Source: Phenylobacterium sp. (GTDB lineage Bacteria; Pseudomonadota; Alphaproteobacteria; Caulobacterales; Caulobacteraceae). From it: DNA of 64,000 nucleotides. Where the stretch lies: assembly GCF_004299445.1 (NCBI RefSeq), contig NZ_SCTC01000035.1, positions 1-64,000 of the forward strand, given 5' to 3'. Numbering within the stretch: position 1 is the stretch's first letter; each line of letters opens with the position of its first letter. Under the pieces are notes generated by a model that worked only from the letters and a program-made list of their open reading frames with translations, was not told where the DNA came from and made no database searches. Positions 17,845 to 26,667 of the stretch are shown piece after piece. Both the position numbers and the translations under genes were made by a program.

Positions 17845-18504
17845 TCAGTTCAGTGGAACGACCCGACGACAGGTCCGCAGCCACGCGCCGGACATGAGAA
17901 AGCCGGCGAGCAGCAGCGACCAGGTCGCGGGCTCCGGGACCGGCGCCGCAGCGGGAAGGGCCACACCGTCCAGCAGCAGCCGGCTCTGCCCGCCGACCTC
18001 TCCGCCGTCGCTCACCATGGCCACGAACGTGTAGGTTCCCGCCTCGAGGATATCGCTCTCGAAGTAGGTCCACGGGGTGCGACCGAAATCGCCGACCGCC
18101 GGATCGCTGATTCTGACGCGGAACATCTCCTGAGACTGGAGTCCGACGATCCGGATGGACGCTTCGTCGTCGTACGGCAGATAGTCGTAGGCCAGGAAGG
18201 CCGCAAAACCGGAGATCCGGGTCGCCGCCGACACGTGAAACGTTCGACTGAGCGTCGTCGGGCCGCCATCCTCGCGTCCAGTGGAAAGCTGCGCGAACAG
18301 CTGCCCTTCCGGCGGCAGGTACGTCTCTCCGATAGGCGGGCCGACCGCATCCTCGGACTGCGACACGATCTCGACCAGTCCGGGCGTTGCGGTCCAGCCG
18401 CTCAGGTCACCCAGTTCGAAACCGCCGTTGGCGAAGGTGGCCGCGCGGGAGGCTCCCGGCAGCCAGGCCAGCAGAAGCAGTGCGATGGGAAGAAGGGGTT
18501 TCAT
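17845..18504 (-). CDS. PEP-CTERM sorted exported protein
   Basis: Protein of 219 residues with a signal peptide (MKPLLPIALLLLAWLPGASRA), a secreted beta-rich domain starting FANGGFELGDLSGWTATPG, and the C-terminal sorting signal VPEPATWSLLLAGFLMSGAW followed by Arg residues. Such proteins are processed by an exosortase (EpsH/XrtA) and often attach to exopolysaccharide; no exosortase is in the window. It begins 15 bases after the RTX gene and is probably its operon partner. Confidence 0.88.
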   Translation of the reverse strand: MKPLLPIALLLLAWLPGASRAATFANGGFELGDLSGWTATPGLVEIVSQSEDAVGPPIGETYLPPEGQLFAQLSTGREDGGPTTLSRTFHVSAATRISGFAAFLAYDYLPYDDEASIRIVGLQSQEMFRVRISDPAVGDFGRTPWTYFESDILEAGTYTFVAMVSDGGEVGGQSRLLLDGVALPAAAPVPEPATWSLLLAGFLMSGAWLRTCRRVVPLN

Positions 18505-18519
18505 GTCATTGTCTCCTGC

Positions 18520-19878
18520 TCACCCGAACAAGAAGTCGGAGGCGGTTAGGCTGCTCAGCAGCACGTTGTTGATCTGAAGGACGTCGCCGGGGCCGACGGT
18601 GATGAGGACGTGCGCCCCAGACTGGGTCGCGTTCGCCATGACCTGCGCGAAGTTGGCGAACCCCGAGTCGACGAAGCGGATGTCATCCTCGCCCGGGCGG
18701 AAATCGATCAGGATGTCGCGCCCCTGGCCGCTGCCGAACTCGAAGATGTCGGCCCCGCGCCCGCCCGCAATGACGTCGTTGTCCTGGCCCCCGGAGAGCG
18801 TGTCGGCGCCGTCCCCGCCGATCATGCTGTCCGCACCGGCCAGCCCGCGCAGCACGTCGTTTCCGGCGTCCCCTAGGAGGGTGTCAGCGCCCGAACCGCC
18901 CGCGAGGTTGTCATTGCCGGCCCCGCCGCTGAAACGCGCATTGATCGCAGGCGAGAGAGCACTGGACGACACGCTGTCGTCGCCGTCTCCAGCGTCGACC
19001 CGCATCACCTCGAAGCCCGTGACCGCCATCGCACCCGATTGGCCGTTGACCTGTATCGAGAGCGAGTCCCCCGGACCGACCTGGGGGCCGTCGGCGAAGA
19101 CGATCCTGTCCCCGCCGGTCGAGCCGCGCAGCAGGAGGGTGTCGGTTCCGGCGCCGCCGTCGAGGTTAAGGGTGATGCCGGCGCCGAAGGCGGAGATGTC
19201 CACGGTGTCGGCGCCGTCGCCGGCGAGGATCGCCAGGCGGTCGGTGGCGTCGAACTGGCTGGCGCTGACGACCGGGCCGGGCCCGGTGACCGTGGTCACG
19301 CCGTTCTGGCTCGAGACCACGAAGGTGTCGGCCACGGCGCGGCCGCCCAGCTGTATCCGGTCGGCGGTGTTGTCGACCCCGCTCAGCGAGCCCAGGTCGA
19401 TGTCGATCCGCTGCACGGCCGTGCCGGACAGGTCGCCGATCAGGAAGCTGTCGGCCCCGCCGCTGGCGAGACCGCCCAGCTTGATGCGTTCGACGCTCGC
19501 GAGCTGCTGGGTGATGCTGGCCACGTCGCGGGTGAGCAGGGCGATGCCGCCGCTCATCCCCAGCGTGATCGCCTCACTGATGTTGCTGGTCTGGAACTCC
19601 AGGGTGTCGACCCCGGCCCCGCCGTCGACGCTGTCGCTGCCGTCGCCCGGGTTCCACTGGAAGACGTCGTCCCCCTCCCCGCCCAGCAGGACGTCGGTGT
19701 CCTGACCGCCCCGGATCACGTCCGCGCCGGCTCCGCCGTCGATCGTGTCACGTCCAGCCCCGCCCGAGATCGTATCGGCGTCGTCGCCCGGCGCGGCGCC
19801 GCCGCTCGCCGTGACCAGAGGAGAAACGAAGCCCGGCGTGATGACGTCGTCGCCGGTGCTTCCGATGAAATTGCCCAT
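18520..19878 (-). CDS. RTX-repeat calcium-binding protein, probable type I secretion substrate
   Basis: Protein of 452 residues without an N-terminal signal peptide. GGxGxDxLxGG nonapeptides occur in an N-terminal block (DTISGGAGRDTIDGGAGADV) and a C-terminal block (SGGAGNDNLAGGSGADTL onward). It ends in a C-terminal module with DFRPGEDDIRF and the hydrophobic tail SSLTASDFLFG typical of type I secretion. No transporter genes are nearby. It lies downstream of the second diiron gene and upstream of the PEP-CTERM gene, all on the minus strand. Confidence 0.88.
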   Translation of the reverse strand: MGNFIGSTGDDVITPGFVSPLVTASGGAAPGDDADTISGGAGRDTIDGGAGADVIRGGQDTDVLLGGEGDDVFQWNPGDGSDSVDGGAGVDTLEFQTSNISEAITLGMSGGIALLTRDVASITQQLASVERIKLGGLASGGADSFLIGDLSGTAVQRIDIDLGSLSGVDNTADRIQLGGRAVADTFVVSSQNGVTTVTGPGPVVSASQFDATDRLAILAGDGADTVDISAFGAGITLNLDGGAGTDTLLLRGSTGGDRIVFADGPQVGPGDSLSIQVNGQSGAMAVTGFEVMRVDAGDGDDSVSSSALSPAINARFSGGAGNDNLAGGSGADTLLGDAGNDVLRGLAGADSMIGGDGADTLSGGQDNDVIAGGRGADIFEFGSGQGRDILIDFRPGEDDIRFVDSGFANFAQVMANATQSGAHVLITVGPGDVLQINNVLLSSLTASDFLFG

Positions 19879-19954
19879 GATTGCTCCGTTCGTTAGGGCG
19901 CGACGCAGCCGCCGAGCGGCGGCGCCGGCGCCGGTCGCAGTGAGTGTTGTTGGT

Positions 19955-20860
19955 TCAGCAGTAGGCGGTGGCGCGGGTCTCGATGGCCGCTCTCGCCCGG
20001 CCGTTCAGGCGCTCCACGCACGCGAGGAACTGAGGGCGCCGCATCCCGGACCCCAGGAAGGTCCATCGGCACGCCTGATGCTGGAGGTTCGTCAGCAGTT
20101 CGCGATGTGTCGACCCCAGCCTGCGGCCGCTGGCCTCCTCGAGCTCGGCGATGTCGAGCCTGACCTGGCTGAGCAGTGCGCCGTCCATGAACTCGGTGAG
20201 CTCAAGATAGCCTTGGATCGCCGTATCGATGTCGTCCTGCCGCATCGCGCCGGCCATGGTTTCGATCATGAGGGCGTCGAGCTGCGCGTGCTGCTGCTCC
20301 TCCAGAGCATGATGCAGAAGAAGATCGCTGAACCGCTCGTCAATATCACGATCATTCACCGCACAATCGAAGTAATGACTCTGCGTCATGCACTCCATGT
20401 GCAGCATCAGAAGCGCGACGGATAATTTTGGATGTGAAAGCACACGCCTCGCTATCTCGGATGAAGGTCCAATGATCATGCACCGACGCCCAAATCCCTC
20501 GGAGAAAGCCTCTCTGAAACTTCGAAAGAGGTGGATATGTTTGGCTTCCTCGGCAGCGAATTCCAGGTAGGCGCGCAGCCGGAAGTGATCTTCGGCGCTG
20601 ATCGGTCGGGCATGGTCCAGGACAAAGGGAAGGACGAATTCCTCGACCAGCAGGAACATCGACAGGTAGGCGTGCGCGCGGATCTGATTGAGCAGAAGAC
20701 GGTCGCGCGGCCGGAGAAACTCGATGCCCGCGCAACGGGCCAGGGTGTCCGGCAGGAAGCGACGGGAGAAGTCGAAGGCCTTATCCCCGCCGATCAGGTC
20801 CTCCACGCGCCAGGTGATGCGCTCGGCCCGCTGAAGACATTCGTGGTAGGATGTGGGCAT
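19955..20860 (-). CDS. AurF-like diiron (ferritin-fold) oxygenase, paralogue 2
   Basis: Protein of 301 residues. Ligands E73/E74, E105xxH108 (AEEAKHIHLF), E156 (HMECMTQ), H184 and E188xxH191 (HALEEQQHAQLD) are all kept relative to paralogue 1. The ATG at 20860 is chosen because alignment with paralogue 1 begins there (SYHECLQRAERITWRVEDLI against SYESILKASQAANWKIEDIL); the longer in-frame ATG at 20953 adds unmatched sequence. A TTGGGGG-type element lies 78 bases upstream. It leads the minus-strand set with RTX and PEP-CTERM genes. Substrate unknown. Confidence 0.75.
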   Translation of the reverse strand: MPTSYHECLQRAERITWRVEDLIGGDKAFDFSRRFLPDTLARCAGIEFLRPRDRLLLNQIRAHAYLSMFLLVEEFVLPFVLDHARPISAEDHFRLRAYLEFAAEEAKHIHLFRSFREAFSEGFGRRCMIIGPSSEIARRVLSHPKLSVALLMLHMECMTQSHYFDCAVNDRDIDERFSDLLLHHALEEQQHAQLDALMIETMAGAMRQDDIDTAIQGYLELTEFMDGALLSQVRLDIAELEEASGRRLGSTHRELLTNLQHQACRWTFLGSGMRRPQFLACVERLNGRARAAIETRATAYC

Positions 20861-20938
20861 GCCGCATTCCGAGAGCGCCTGCGCAACGGTGCGCGGGTCG
20901 ACGTCTCGACAATGATCGAGCCCTTCGTCTCTGCCCTC

Positions 20939-20957
20939 GGGGACATCCCCCAAATCG
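20939..20957 (-). promoter_or_regulatory. TTGGGGG-type shared upstream element, copy 2
   Basis: On the minus strand the site reads CGATTTGGGGGATGTCCCC, upstream of diiron paralogue 2 and oriented towards it. It matches copies 1, 3 and 4 at the leading CGA, the TTGGGGG/CTGGGGG core and the trailing C-run. Confidence 0.55.
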
Positions 20958-21032
20958 TCCGCGGAGCCCCCTGAACCCAGGTCCTGGCGCCCTCACGCCG
21001 ATGGGGGCCGAGGGGTCCGGCCGTGTTTCACG

Positions 21033-23744
21033 TCACGGCTTGAGCAAGCCGCGTTCCCGGGCGATGTGCACGGCCTGCATACGGTTGGGCGCCTCGAGTG
21101 CGGCCAGGACGGCCGAGACATGGTGCTCCACGGTCTTGGCCGAGAGGCCCAGGCGTTCCCCGATCAGGGGGTTGGTCAGGCCCGCGGCCAAGAGTTCCAG
21201 GACCTCGGCCTGCCGATGGCTCAGGCCTGCGGGATGGGTCCGTCGCGCGCGGCTTGGCCCGGCCGGAACCGTCCGCACGCCCTCGGCGCGGAGATCCCGA
21301 CGCAGCTTCTGCGCTGCGGGCGCGGCGCCCAGATCGTCGAAGATGGCCAGCGCCGCGCGCCTGGCCGCCTCGTCGCCGTGCGCCAGTGCGACGGCCCGCT
21401 CATACGGGCAGCCGAGCCTCTCCCATGCCTCGGCCGACTCTCGCCAGCGACCCTCCAGGAACAGCCGGCATTGCTCCGGGAGCGCGGCCAGCAGCGCGTC
21501 GGACGCCGCGTACGGACGCCCCGCCGCCTTGAGCCAGAAGAGCGCATCGCCCAGCAGCCACGACTCCCCCCAGGCCTCGAGGAGTTCGGCGACGATCGCA
21601 GATAGGCGCTCAGCGGCGGCATCGGGCGCACCGGTGAACCATGCTGCTTCCAGGTCGCAAACGGCCATCGGCAGATGCAGCAGGAAGTCCGGTTTGCCGG
21701 GCATCGCCGTCCGCAGGCTCGTGACCCCGGGGTCCGCATCCAGCCCCAGGCGGTTACGCGCCTTTGCCAGAGCGACCAGCGCCGGCATGAGCATCGTGCC
21801 GGCCGACGGGTCGCGCGTCATAAGTTCGCCGCATGCGGCGATCGCCTCCCTGAGCCGCCCCTGATCCACCTGCATCAAGGCCAGGGCGCCTGCGATGAAG
21901 GCTTCCTGGGCGAAGCGGTCCCGCGCTCTGCAGGCCTCCAGTCCGAGGGGATATCGCGCCTGGGCGGCTGCGAACTCGCGGACCAGCACCAGCGCGTAGA
22001 TCAGGCGCGCGTAGATGCCGGGAAGCTTGTCGTCCAGACCCAGTCGCACGGCATCGTCCGCGCCGCTGGCCAGGATCCGCAGCCCCTCCGCCGGATCCCG
22101 GACGCAGTACACAATCCCGATGCTGGCCGTCGCGTGGACATAGACGTCGAGGTACTGGTTTCGAGAAGCGATCGACACGGCGCGAAGGCCGCGGTCCAGG
22201 GCGAGCCTGCCGTCCCCGGCCATCATGTCGAGGAGGCATGCAAGCGCCAGCGCGCCGGCAAGTTCGCGGCTCTCGGGCGCCCCCTCAAGCAGCGCCAGCG
22301 CCTCCGCTGAGAGGACCTGGGCGCGCTCGATGTTCGCGACCTGCCAGTAGCCCTGGGCCGCGATCCGAAGGGCGTCGCCCAGTCGCAGTGGATCGTTCTC
22401 GGCCCGACGAAACGGGAGGCTGGCTTCCAGGCTTGCGGCGACCAGCGCCGACTGCCCGCTCGACTCGGCGGCCTCGAGCCAACTCTCGATCATGGCGGCG
22501 CGATCCGCGTCAGAAAGTTGCGCGCCGCAGTCCAAAGCCTTGCCGAGGTGCGCCGCGGCTTCCCTGTAGGCGCCCAGGTCGCTGGCTTCCGCCGCGGCCT
22601 GCCGGGCGAGTTGCACGAACTCGTCGGGCGAACCGGCGAATTCGGCATGATGCAGCAGTTCAGACAGGCGCGGGTCCCGCTCCGCCTTCAGGCGGGACAG
22701 CACAAACGCATGCAGCTCCTGACGTCGAAGCGGCGTCATCGACCGCTCGACGGCCATGCGAGCCAGCTCGTGGCGGAAGCGCAGCCCGTCGGCGCCCTGC
22801 TGCAGCATGCCGCTCACCAAACAGGCTTCGACGGCATCGTGGCTCTGGTCGCCGAGCAGGTCGCGCAAGATGGTCTCGTGGATCCGGCCGGGAAAGATCG
22901 CCGAACAGAGGAGCGCGGTCCTCGCCGGTGCGTCGAAGGCGGCGAGGCGCGCCAGGGTGGCGTCCTGCACGATGCTCGGCACGCCTTCCGAGCCGGCTGC
23001 GAGGTACTCCGTCAGATAGAACGGATTGCCGCCCGTGAGCCGATGCACGCGGGCTGCGTCGCGCGGCCCGACCAGCCTCTCCAAGCCCCGGAGCGACAGG
23101 GGCTCCAGTTGGATGCGCTGGTAGGTTGTCAGGGGAATGCTGGCCCACAGCCGGGCGGTGCGGTCCCGCGAGTCCGCCTCGTCCGTCCGGGCGGTGACCA
23201 CCGCGAGCACTGGTCGCCCTTGCAGGCGTCGGGCCAGGAATCGAAGCAGGTCGAGTGTCGCGTCATCGGCCCAATGGATGTCCTCGATGACGAGCACCGC
23301 CGGGCCAGCGCCGTGTGACAGAAAGCTCAGGAGAGCCTCGAAGGTGTCGGCGACGCGAGAGGTCCGTACGGCCAGCCGGCCGCCGCTCTGGCGGGCGATG
23401 TCGCGCACGGCGCCAAGCACCTCGGGGACGCTGAAGTTCTCGCAGGCGCCGCGCAGGATGCGGACGTTCCCGACGTGGCGCGCGAGAAAGGCGTTCAGGA
23501 GCGTCGTCTTGCCGACGCCCGCCTCGCCCTCGATCAGGATCATCCCGCCGCGCTCGCGCCGCGCAGCCAGCAGCCCCGCCTCAAGTCGCTCCAGCGCTTC
23601 ATCCCGCTCGACCATGGCGAACCCGGTCGGTTCAGGCGCGCCATAAACCTCCGGGTGGGAAGATGAGGGATCCACGGCGGCCTCAGTTGTAGGGGCGCGG
23701 CGAGATCCTCGCAGCACCGGGAGCGGACGCATGTTCATGCACAT
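21033..23744 (-). CDS. Large ATP-binding LuxR-family (LAL/MalT-like) regulator, paralogue 2
   Basis: Regulator of about 900 residues, paralogous over its whole length to the product of 15061-17733. Walker A is GEAGVGKTTLL, Walker B AVLVIEDIHWADDATLDLLRF, and the C-terminal LuxR helix-turn-helix is LSHRQAEVLELLAAGLTNPL with GLSAKTVEHHVSAVLAALEA. The start is uncertain. The ATG at 23744 is used; 23873 is longer, and 23615 (MVERDEALERL) coincides with the start of family similarity. A TTGGGGG-type element lies about 135 bases upstream, so the regulator may control its own gene. Confidence 0.87.
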   Translation of the reverse strand: MCMNMRPLPVLRGSRRAPTTEAAVDPSSSHPEVYGAPEPTGFAMVERDEALERLEAGLLAARRERGGMILIEGEAGVGKTTLLNAFLARHVGNVRILRGACENFSVPEVLGAVRDIARQSGGRLAVRTSRVADTFEALLSFLSHGAGPAVLVIEDIHWADDATLDLLRFLARRLQGRPVLAVVTARTDEADSRDRTARLWASIPLTTYQRIQLEPLSLRGLERLVGPRDAARVHRLTGGNPFYLTEYLAAGSEGVPSIVQDATLARLAAFDAPARTALLCSAIFPGRIHETILRDLLGDQSHDAVEACLVSGMLQQGADGLRFRHELARMAVERSMTPLRRQELHAFVLSRLKAERDPRLSELLHHAEFAGSPDEFVQLARQAAAEASDLGAYREAAAHLGKALDCGAQLSDADRAAMIESWLEAAESSGQSALVAASLEASLPFRRAENDPLRLGDALRIAAQGYWQVANIERAQVLSAEALALLEGAPESRELAGALALACLLDMMAGDGRLALDRGLRAVSIASRNQYLDVYVHATASIGIVYCVRDPAEGLRILASGADDAVRLGLDDKLPGIYARLIYALVLVREFAAAQARYPLGLEACRARDRFAQEAFIAGALALMQVDQGRLREAIAACGELMTRDPSAGTMLMPALVALAKARNRLGLDADPGVTSLRTAMPGKPDFLLHLPMAVCDLEAAWFTGAPDAAAERLSAIVAELLEAWGESWLLGDALFWLKAAGRPYAASDALLAALPEQCRLFLEGRWRESAEAWERLGCPYERAVALAHGDEAARRAALAIFDDLGAAPAAQKLRRDLRAEGVRTVPAGPSRARRTHPAGLSHRQAEVLELLAAGLTNPLIGERLGLSAKTVEHHVSAVLAALEAPNRMQAVHIARERGLLKP

Positions 23745-23879
23745 GCTAGGTATATGCGAACCGGAAGTCGGACGCGGAGGGGGTAGAATCGGGGGTAAGA
23801 CCGAACCCTGCAACGGACGCAAACGCCGCGATGCTCCAGGCGATGGCTGCACTAAGGGGGCCCAGCAGGTCACGCCTCA

Positions 23880-23897
23880 GGGGATACCCCCAGTTCG
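23880..23897 (-). promoter_or_regulatory. TTGGGGG-type shared upstream element, copy 3
   Basis: On the minus strand the site reads CGAACTGGGGGTATCCCC, a near-perfect GGGGGTATCCCC dyad. It lies in the 207-base gap between the hydroxylase gene and LuxR paralogue 2, oriented towards the LuxR gene. Confidence 0.55.
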
Positions 23898-23951
23898 TCA
23901 CACGCTGCCCCCCAAAGCACGGGATGAGATGCGCTCTATGCGGCGGCGCCC

Positions 23952-24755
23952 TCACCGGCTGTCGCCCACCTGCGGGGACGGTTGGGGCCCGATCGGACGC
24001 CAGGCCCTATCGGCGAAGCGAGCCAGGTATTCAGGATGCTCGGTGCCCATCCAGCGATCCCACCAGGTGAACCAGGCGCCGAAGTTGTAGCCTGCCTGAG
24101 CGTGGTGCAGGTCGTGGTGCGTCGTCGTGGTCATGAAGTCGAGCCAGGGACGGCCATCGGCGCGGGCCGGCCTCAGCTCGTAGCCGCAGTGGAGCATGGT
24201 GTTTCGCGCGATCTGGAAGACCATGAAGAGGCCATGGACGCCCCACGCCATCGGAAAGATCATGGGCCAGACCACAAAGAAGACGACCATCAGCAACGCC
24301 TCGCCCACATCAAAGCTGTAGGCCGTGAAAGGCGAGGGGTTGTTGCTGCGGTGATGGCGCCTGTGAAGCCGGCGAAAGAACCGAGGGTCATGCATCAGGC
24401 GGTGTGACCAGTAGAAGTACGCGTCGTGAACCACGATCGTCGCCACGAGCGAGGTCCAGTACCACAGTGCTCCCCAGGACCGGGCAAGGGGCTGCAGGCT
24501 GTAGAAGCCGAGGCGCTCAAGGTGGAGTATCGCGACGCCTGCGACCGCGAAGATGGCCATCGACCGGATCGAGATGGCGAGTTCGGTCAGGAGTTGTGAC
24601 GCATAGGGCGTCGAGTCTCGAATTTTCCGCGGTTTGAGGAACGGCGCCAGGACAACCCAGATCAGAAGCCAGACGGCGATCGCGAACGTCAGGTACTTGG
24701 AAAGGGTTGGCGTAAGCTGCTGGAGCCACAGATGTGCAAGGTCTTGGATCGGCAT
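23952..24755 (-). CDS. Fatty acid hydroxylase / sterol desaturase family protein
   Basis: Integral-membrane diiron hydroxylase of 267 residues. The histidine clusters are HDAYFYWSHRLMH, HRRHHRS and HHDLHHAQAGYNFG, the HX3-4H/HX2HH set of the FA_hydroxylase family. Four or so membrane segments flank them. The ATG at 24755 follows AAGGGG; an in-frame ATG at 24785 is the alternative. Likely substrates are lipids, sterols or carotenoids. It lies 83 bases downstream of the AraC regulator on the same strand. Confidence 0.88.
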   Translation of the reverse strand: MPIQDLAHLWLQQLTPTLSKYLTFAIAVWLLIWVVLAPFLKPRKIRDSTPYASQLLTELAISIRSMAIFAVAGVAILHLERLGFYSLQPLARSWGALWYWTSLVATIVVHDAYFYWSHRLMHDPRFFRRLHRRHHRSNNPSPFTAYSFDVGEALLMVVFFVVWPMIFPMAWGVHGLFMVFQIARNTMLHCGYELRPARADGRPWLDFMTTTTHHDLHHAQAGYNFGAWFTWWDRWMGTEHPEYLARFADRAWRPIGPQPSPQVGDSR

Positions 24756-24838
24756 GTCGGAAGTCCCCTTGAAGGCGTCTTCCATTGCCGGCCGTCACGC
24801 GATGCCGTCGTCTCCGTTCCGAAAATCCCTTATCGAAT

Positions 24839-25912
24839 TCAGAACTGCGACGACCTTTCCAGTTCCGACAACGCGGCAAGCTGCGTTCGTCGCCAGTCCG
24901 CGGGCGTAGAACCCGTCGCCGCTCGGAAGGCGCGGTGAAACGGGGCCAGCGAGCGGAAACCGGCATCGTAGGCGATCGTCGCGACCGTCATCGAAGCTTC
25001 CCGGGGATCGGCGAGCCGCGCCTTCACAGCTTCGATGCGGTAGCCATTCACAAACTCAGCGAAGTTTCGGTGCCCCAGCCGCCGATTTATCAACCGCCTC
25101 AGTCGATGCTCTGGCTCACCCAGCGAGGCGGCGACGGCCCCGATCGTCAGGCCTTCCTTCCGCCACTCCTCGCGGCTCATGACGTCGTTGAGCTTGTCCA
25201 GCAGGACGCGATCTGCGGCTTCGACGCGGGGATCCGCTAACAAGGAGGCCTTGATCGGCGTCCCTAGCACCTCCTCGCGCGTCTGCAGGAGCAGCGCGGC
25301 GTACGCGATGACGACGATGCTGAGGATCAGCCCCCCGAATGGGCCTCCAATAAGGAAGTCACGCCATACGCCCTGCGGCTCGGCCCGCGCCATGAAACCC
25401 AGGACGACGCTGCACAAAGCAAAGGCGGCGCCGAGGCCCAAAACCAGGCCTCGCAATCGCCGCCGCCCCTCCAGCAGGTCACCGTTCCAGCCGCGAGCCA
25501 CGACGAAGAGCGCGTGTAGCGCAAGCATCCCGGTGGCCGAGTTGTACGCGATCCAGCCTGCGTCGTTATCGGGCCCTGCAACGATGATCATCCCAAGCCC
25601 CACAAGGACGATCGTGGGCGACCACTCGATCAGACTCAGAGGTCGATCGACGAACACGGAGTTCAGGTAGCACCAGAAGAAGCCGCCGACCGGGAATGCG
25701 GCGATGACCAGGGGCGTCGGCTGGCCGACGAGAGATCGCAACATCGGCGACTCGCTGATCAGCCAAGCGATGAGGCTGGCGCACATCAGCGCTCCAGCGA
25801 CCCGAGTGCTGGTGATAGCCCGCCCCCGGGCCAGCACGAGTCCCAGTACGGTCGTCGCGCCGACCCCCACCCCGCGCACGAAAAGGTCGAAGACCTGAAG
25901 AGATTCGCCCAC
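24839..25912 (-). CDS. AraC-family regulator with membrane-embedded N-terminal domain
   Basis: Protein of 357 residues. About seven hydrophobic segments (residues 10-220, e.g. FPVGGFFWCYLNSVFV and LIGGPFGGLILSIVVIAYAAL) precede a C-terminal AraC DNA-binding domain (LTIGAVAASLGEPEHRLRRL; MTVATIAYDAGFRSLAPFHR; FRAATGSTPADWRR). This architecture suggests sensing of a membrane or hydrophobic signal. It probably controls the adjacent hydroxylase, and it faces a small membrane-protein gene across a 210-base divergent promoter region containing TTGGGGG-type copy 4. Confidence 0.88.
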   Translation of the reverse strand: MGESLQVFDLFVRGVGVGATTVLGLVLARGRAITSTRVAGALMCASLIAWLISESPMLRSLVGQPTPLVIAAFPVGGFFWCYLNSVFVDRPLSLIEWSPTIVLVGLGMIIVAGPDNDAGWIAYNSATGMLALHALFVVARGWNGDLLEGRRRLRGLVLGLGAAFALCSVVLGFMARAEPQGVWRDFLIGGPFGGLILSIVVIAYAALLLQTREEVLGTPIKASLLADPRVEAADRVLLDKLNDVMSREEWRKEGLTIGAVAASLGEPEHRLRRLINRRLGHRNFAEFVNGYRIEAVKARLADPREASMTVATIAYDAGFRSLAPFHRAFRAATGSTPADWRRTQLAALSELERSSQF

Positions 25913-26028
25913 GCGCTACATTAGCACGGCAGCGGCGCGGCCGGACGGGACTCGAAGGACTGTCGGCCGTGATGGGCCACGTTGCGTGGCGCGCGCCCAT
26001 AAGGGGCCGTGTTGGGGGTGGTCGCGTT

Positions 26029-26048
26029 CGAATTGGGGGATACCCCCC
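26029..26048 (+). promoter_or_regulatory. TTGGGGG-type shared upstream element, copy 4
   Basis: CGAATTGGGGGATACCCCCC lies in the divergent region between the AraC gene (start 25912) and the small membrane protein (start 26123). The first twelve bases, CGAATTGGGGGA, agree with copy 1 at eleven positions. Confidence 0.55.
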
Positions 26049-26122
26049 GCGCCCCGCGGGGTCGGGCAGGTAATGTGACAGATGTGGAAAAGCTGAACGG
26101 GCCAGGGGAGGTCACAGATCCA

Positions 26123-26503
26123 ATGTCTTCGCACTCCAAGTTCGCGACGTGGGTGTTCCGTGGGGCGGGAGTCTACGGAGTCCTGCTCATAGGACCCATG
26201 TACTTCATGGAGCCAGTCCTGGTCGCCCAGGGCCAGCCGCTCAGCCATCCCGAGCACTTCTACGGCTTCGTCGGCATCACGCTCAGCTTCCAGCTGATGT
26301 TCCTGGCCATGAGCCGCGACATCGTGCGCCACCGCAGCCTGATTCCGGTCTGCATCGTCGAAAAGGTCGTCTTCCCGGCGGCCGTTTGGCCCCTGTTCCT
26401 CGCCGGCAGGACACCGGGGATCGTGGCTGCGTTCGCCACGATCGACGTGTTGCTGGCGCTCCTGTTCGCGATAAGCTGGGTCAGGACGAGGCCCGCGCCG
26501 TAG
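26123..26503 (+). CDS. Small four-TM membrane protein
   Basis: Protein of 126 residues with four predicted membrane helices (FRGAGVYGVLLIGPMYFM; FYGFVGITLSFQLMFLAMS; IVEKVVFPAAVWPLFLAG; IVAAFATIDVLLALLFAISWV). The ATG at 26123 follows GGGGAGG; the longer frame back to 26009 has no support. The family is not firmly recognised, though similar small proteins are common in proteobacteria. It is preceded by TTGGGGG-type copy 4. Confidence 0.72.
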   Translation: MSSHSKFATWVFRGAGVYGVLLIGPMYFMEPVLVAQGQPLSHPEHFYGFVGITLSFQLMFLAMSRDIVRHRSLIPVCIVEKVVFPAAVWPLFLAGRTPGIVAAFATIDVLLALLFAISWVRTRPAP

Positions 26504-26667
26504 GACTCAGAGGCATGCTGTCGTTGGACTGGCAGCGCCCTCTGCCAGAGGCCCCGTTGTTGCAGCGTCGGGTCGCGGCCTCATCCCGAGCCGACTGACA
26601 TTCCCAACTTGCAGGCCCCGCTTTTCGAGCGCCCACTGTATTCGGGTATGGGATCGGGGGGTCCAGC

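Noticed and set aside
26008..26028. A further TTGGGGG copy just left of site 4
   Set aside because: TTGGGGGTGGTCGCG has the G-run but lacks the leading CGA and the trailing C-run, so it was not counted with the four sites.
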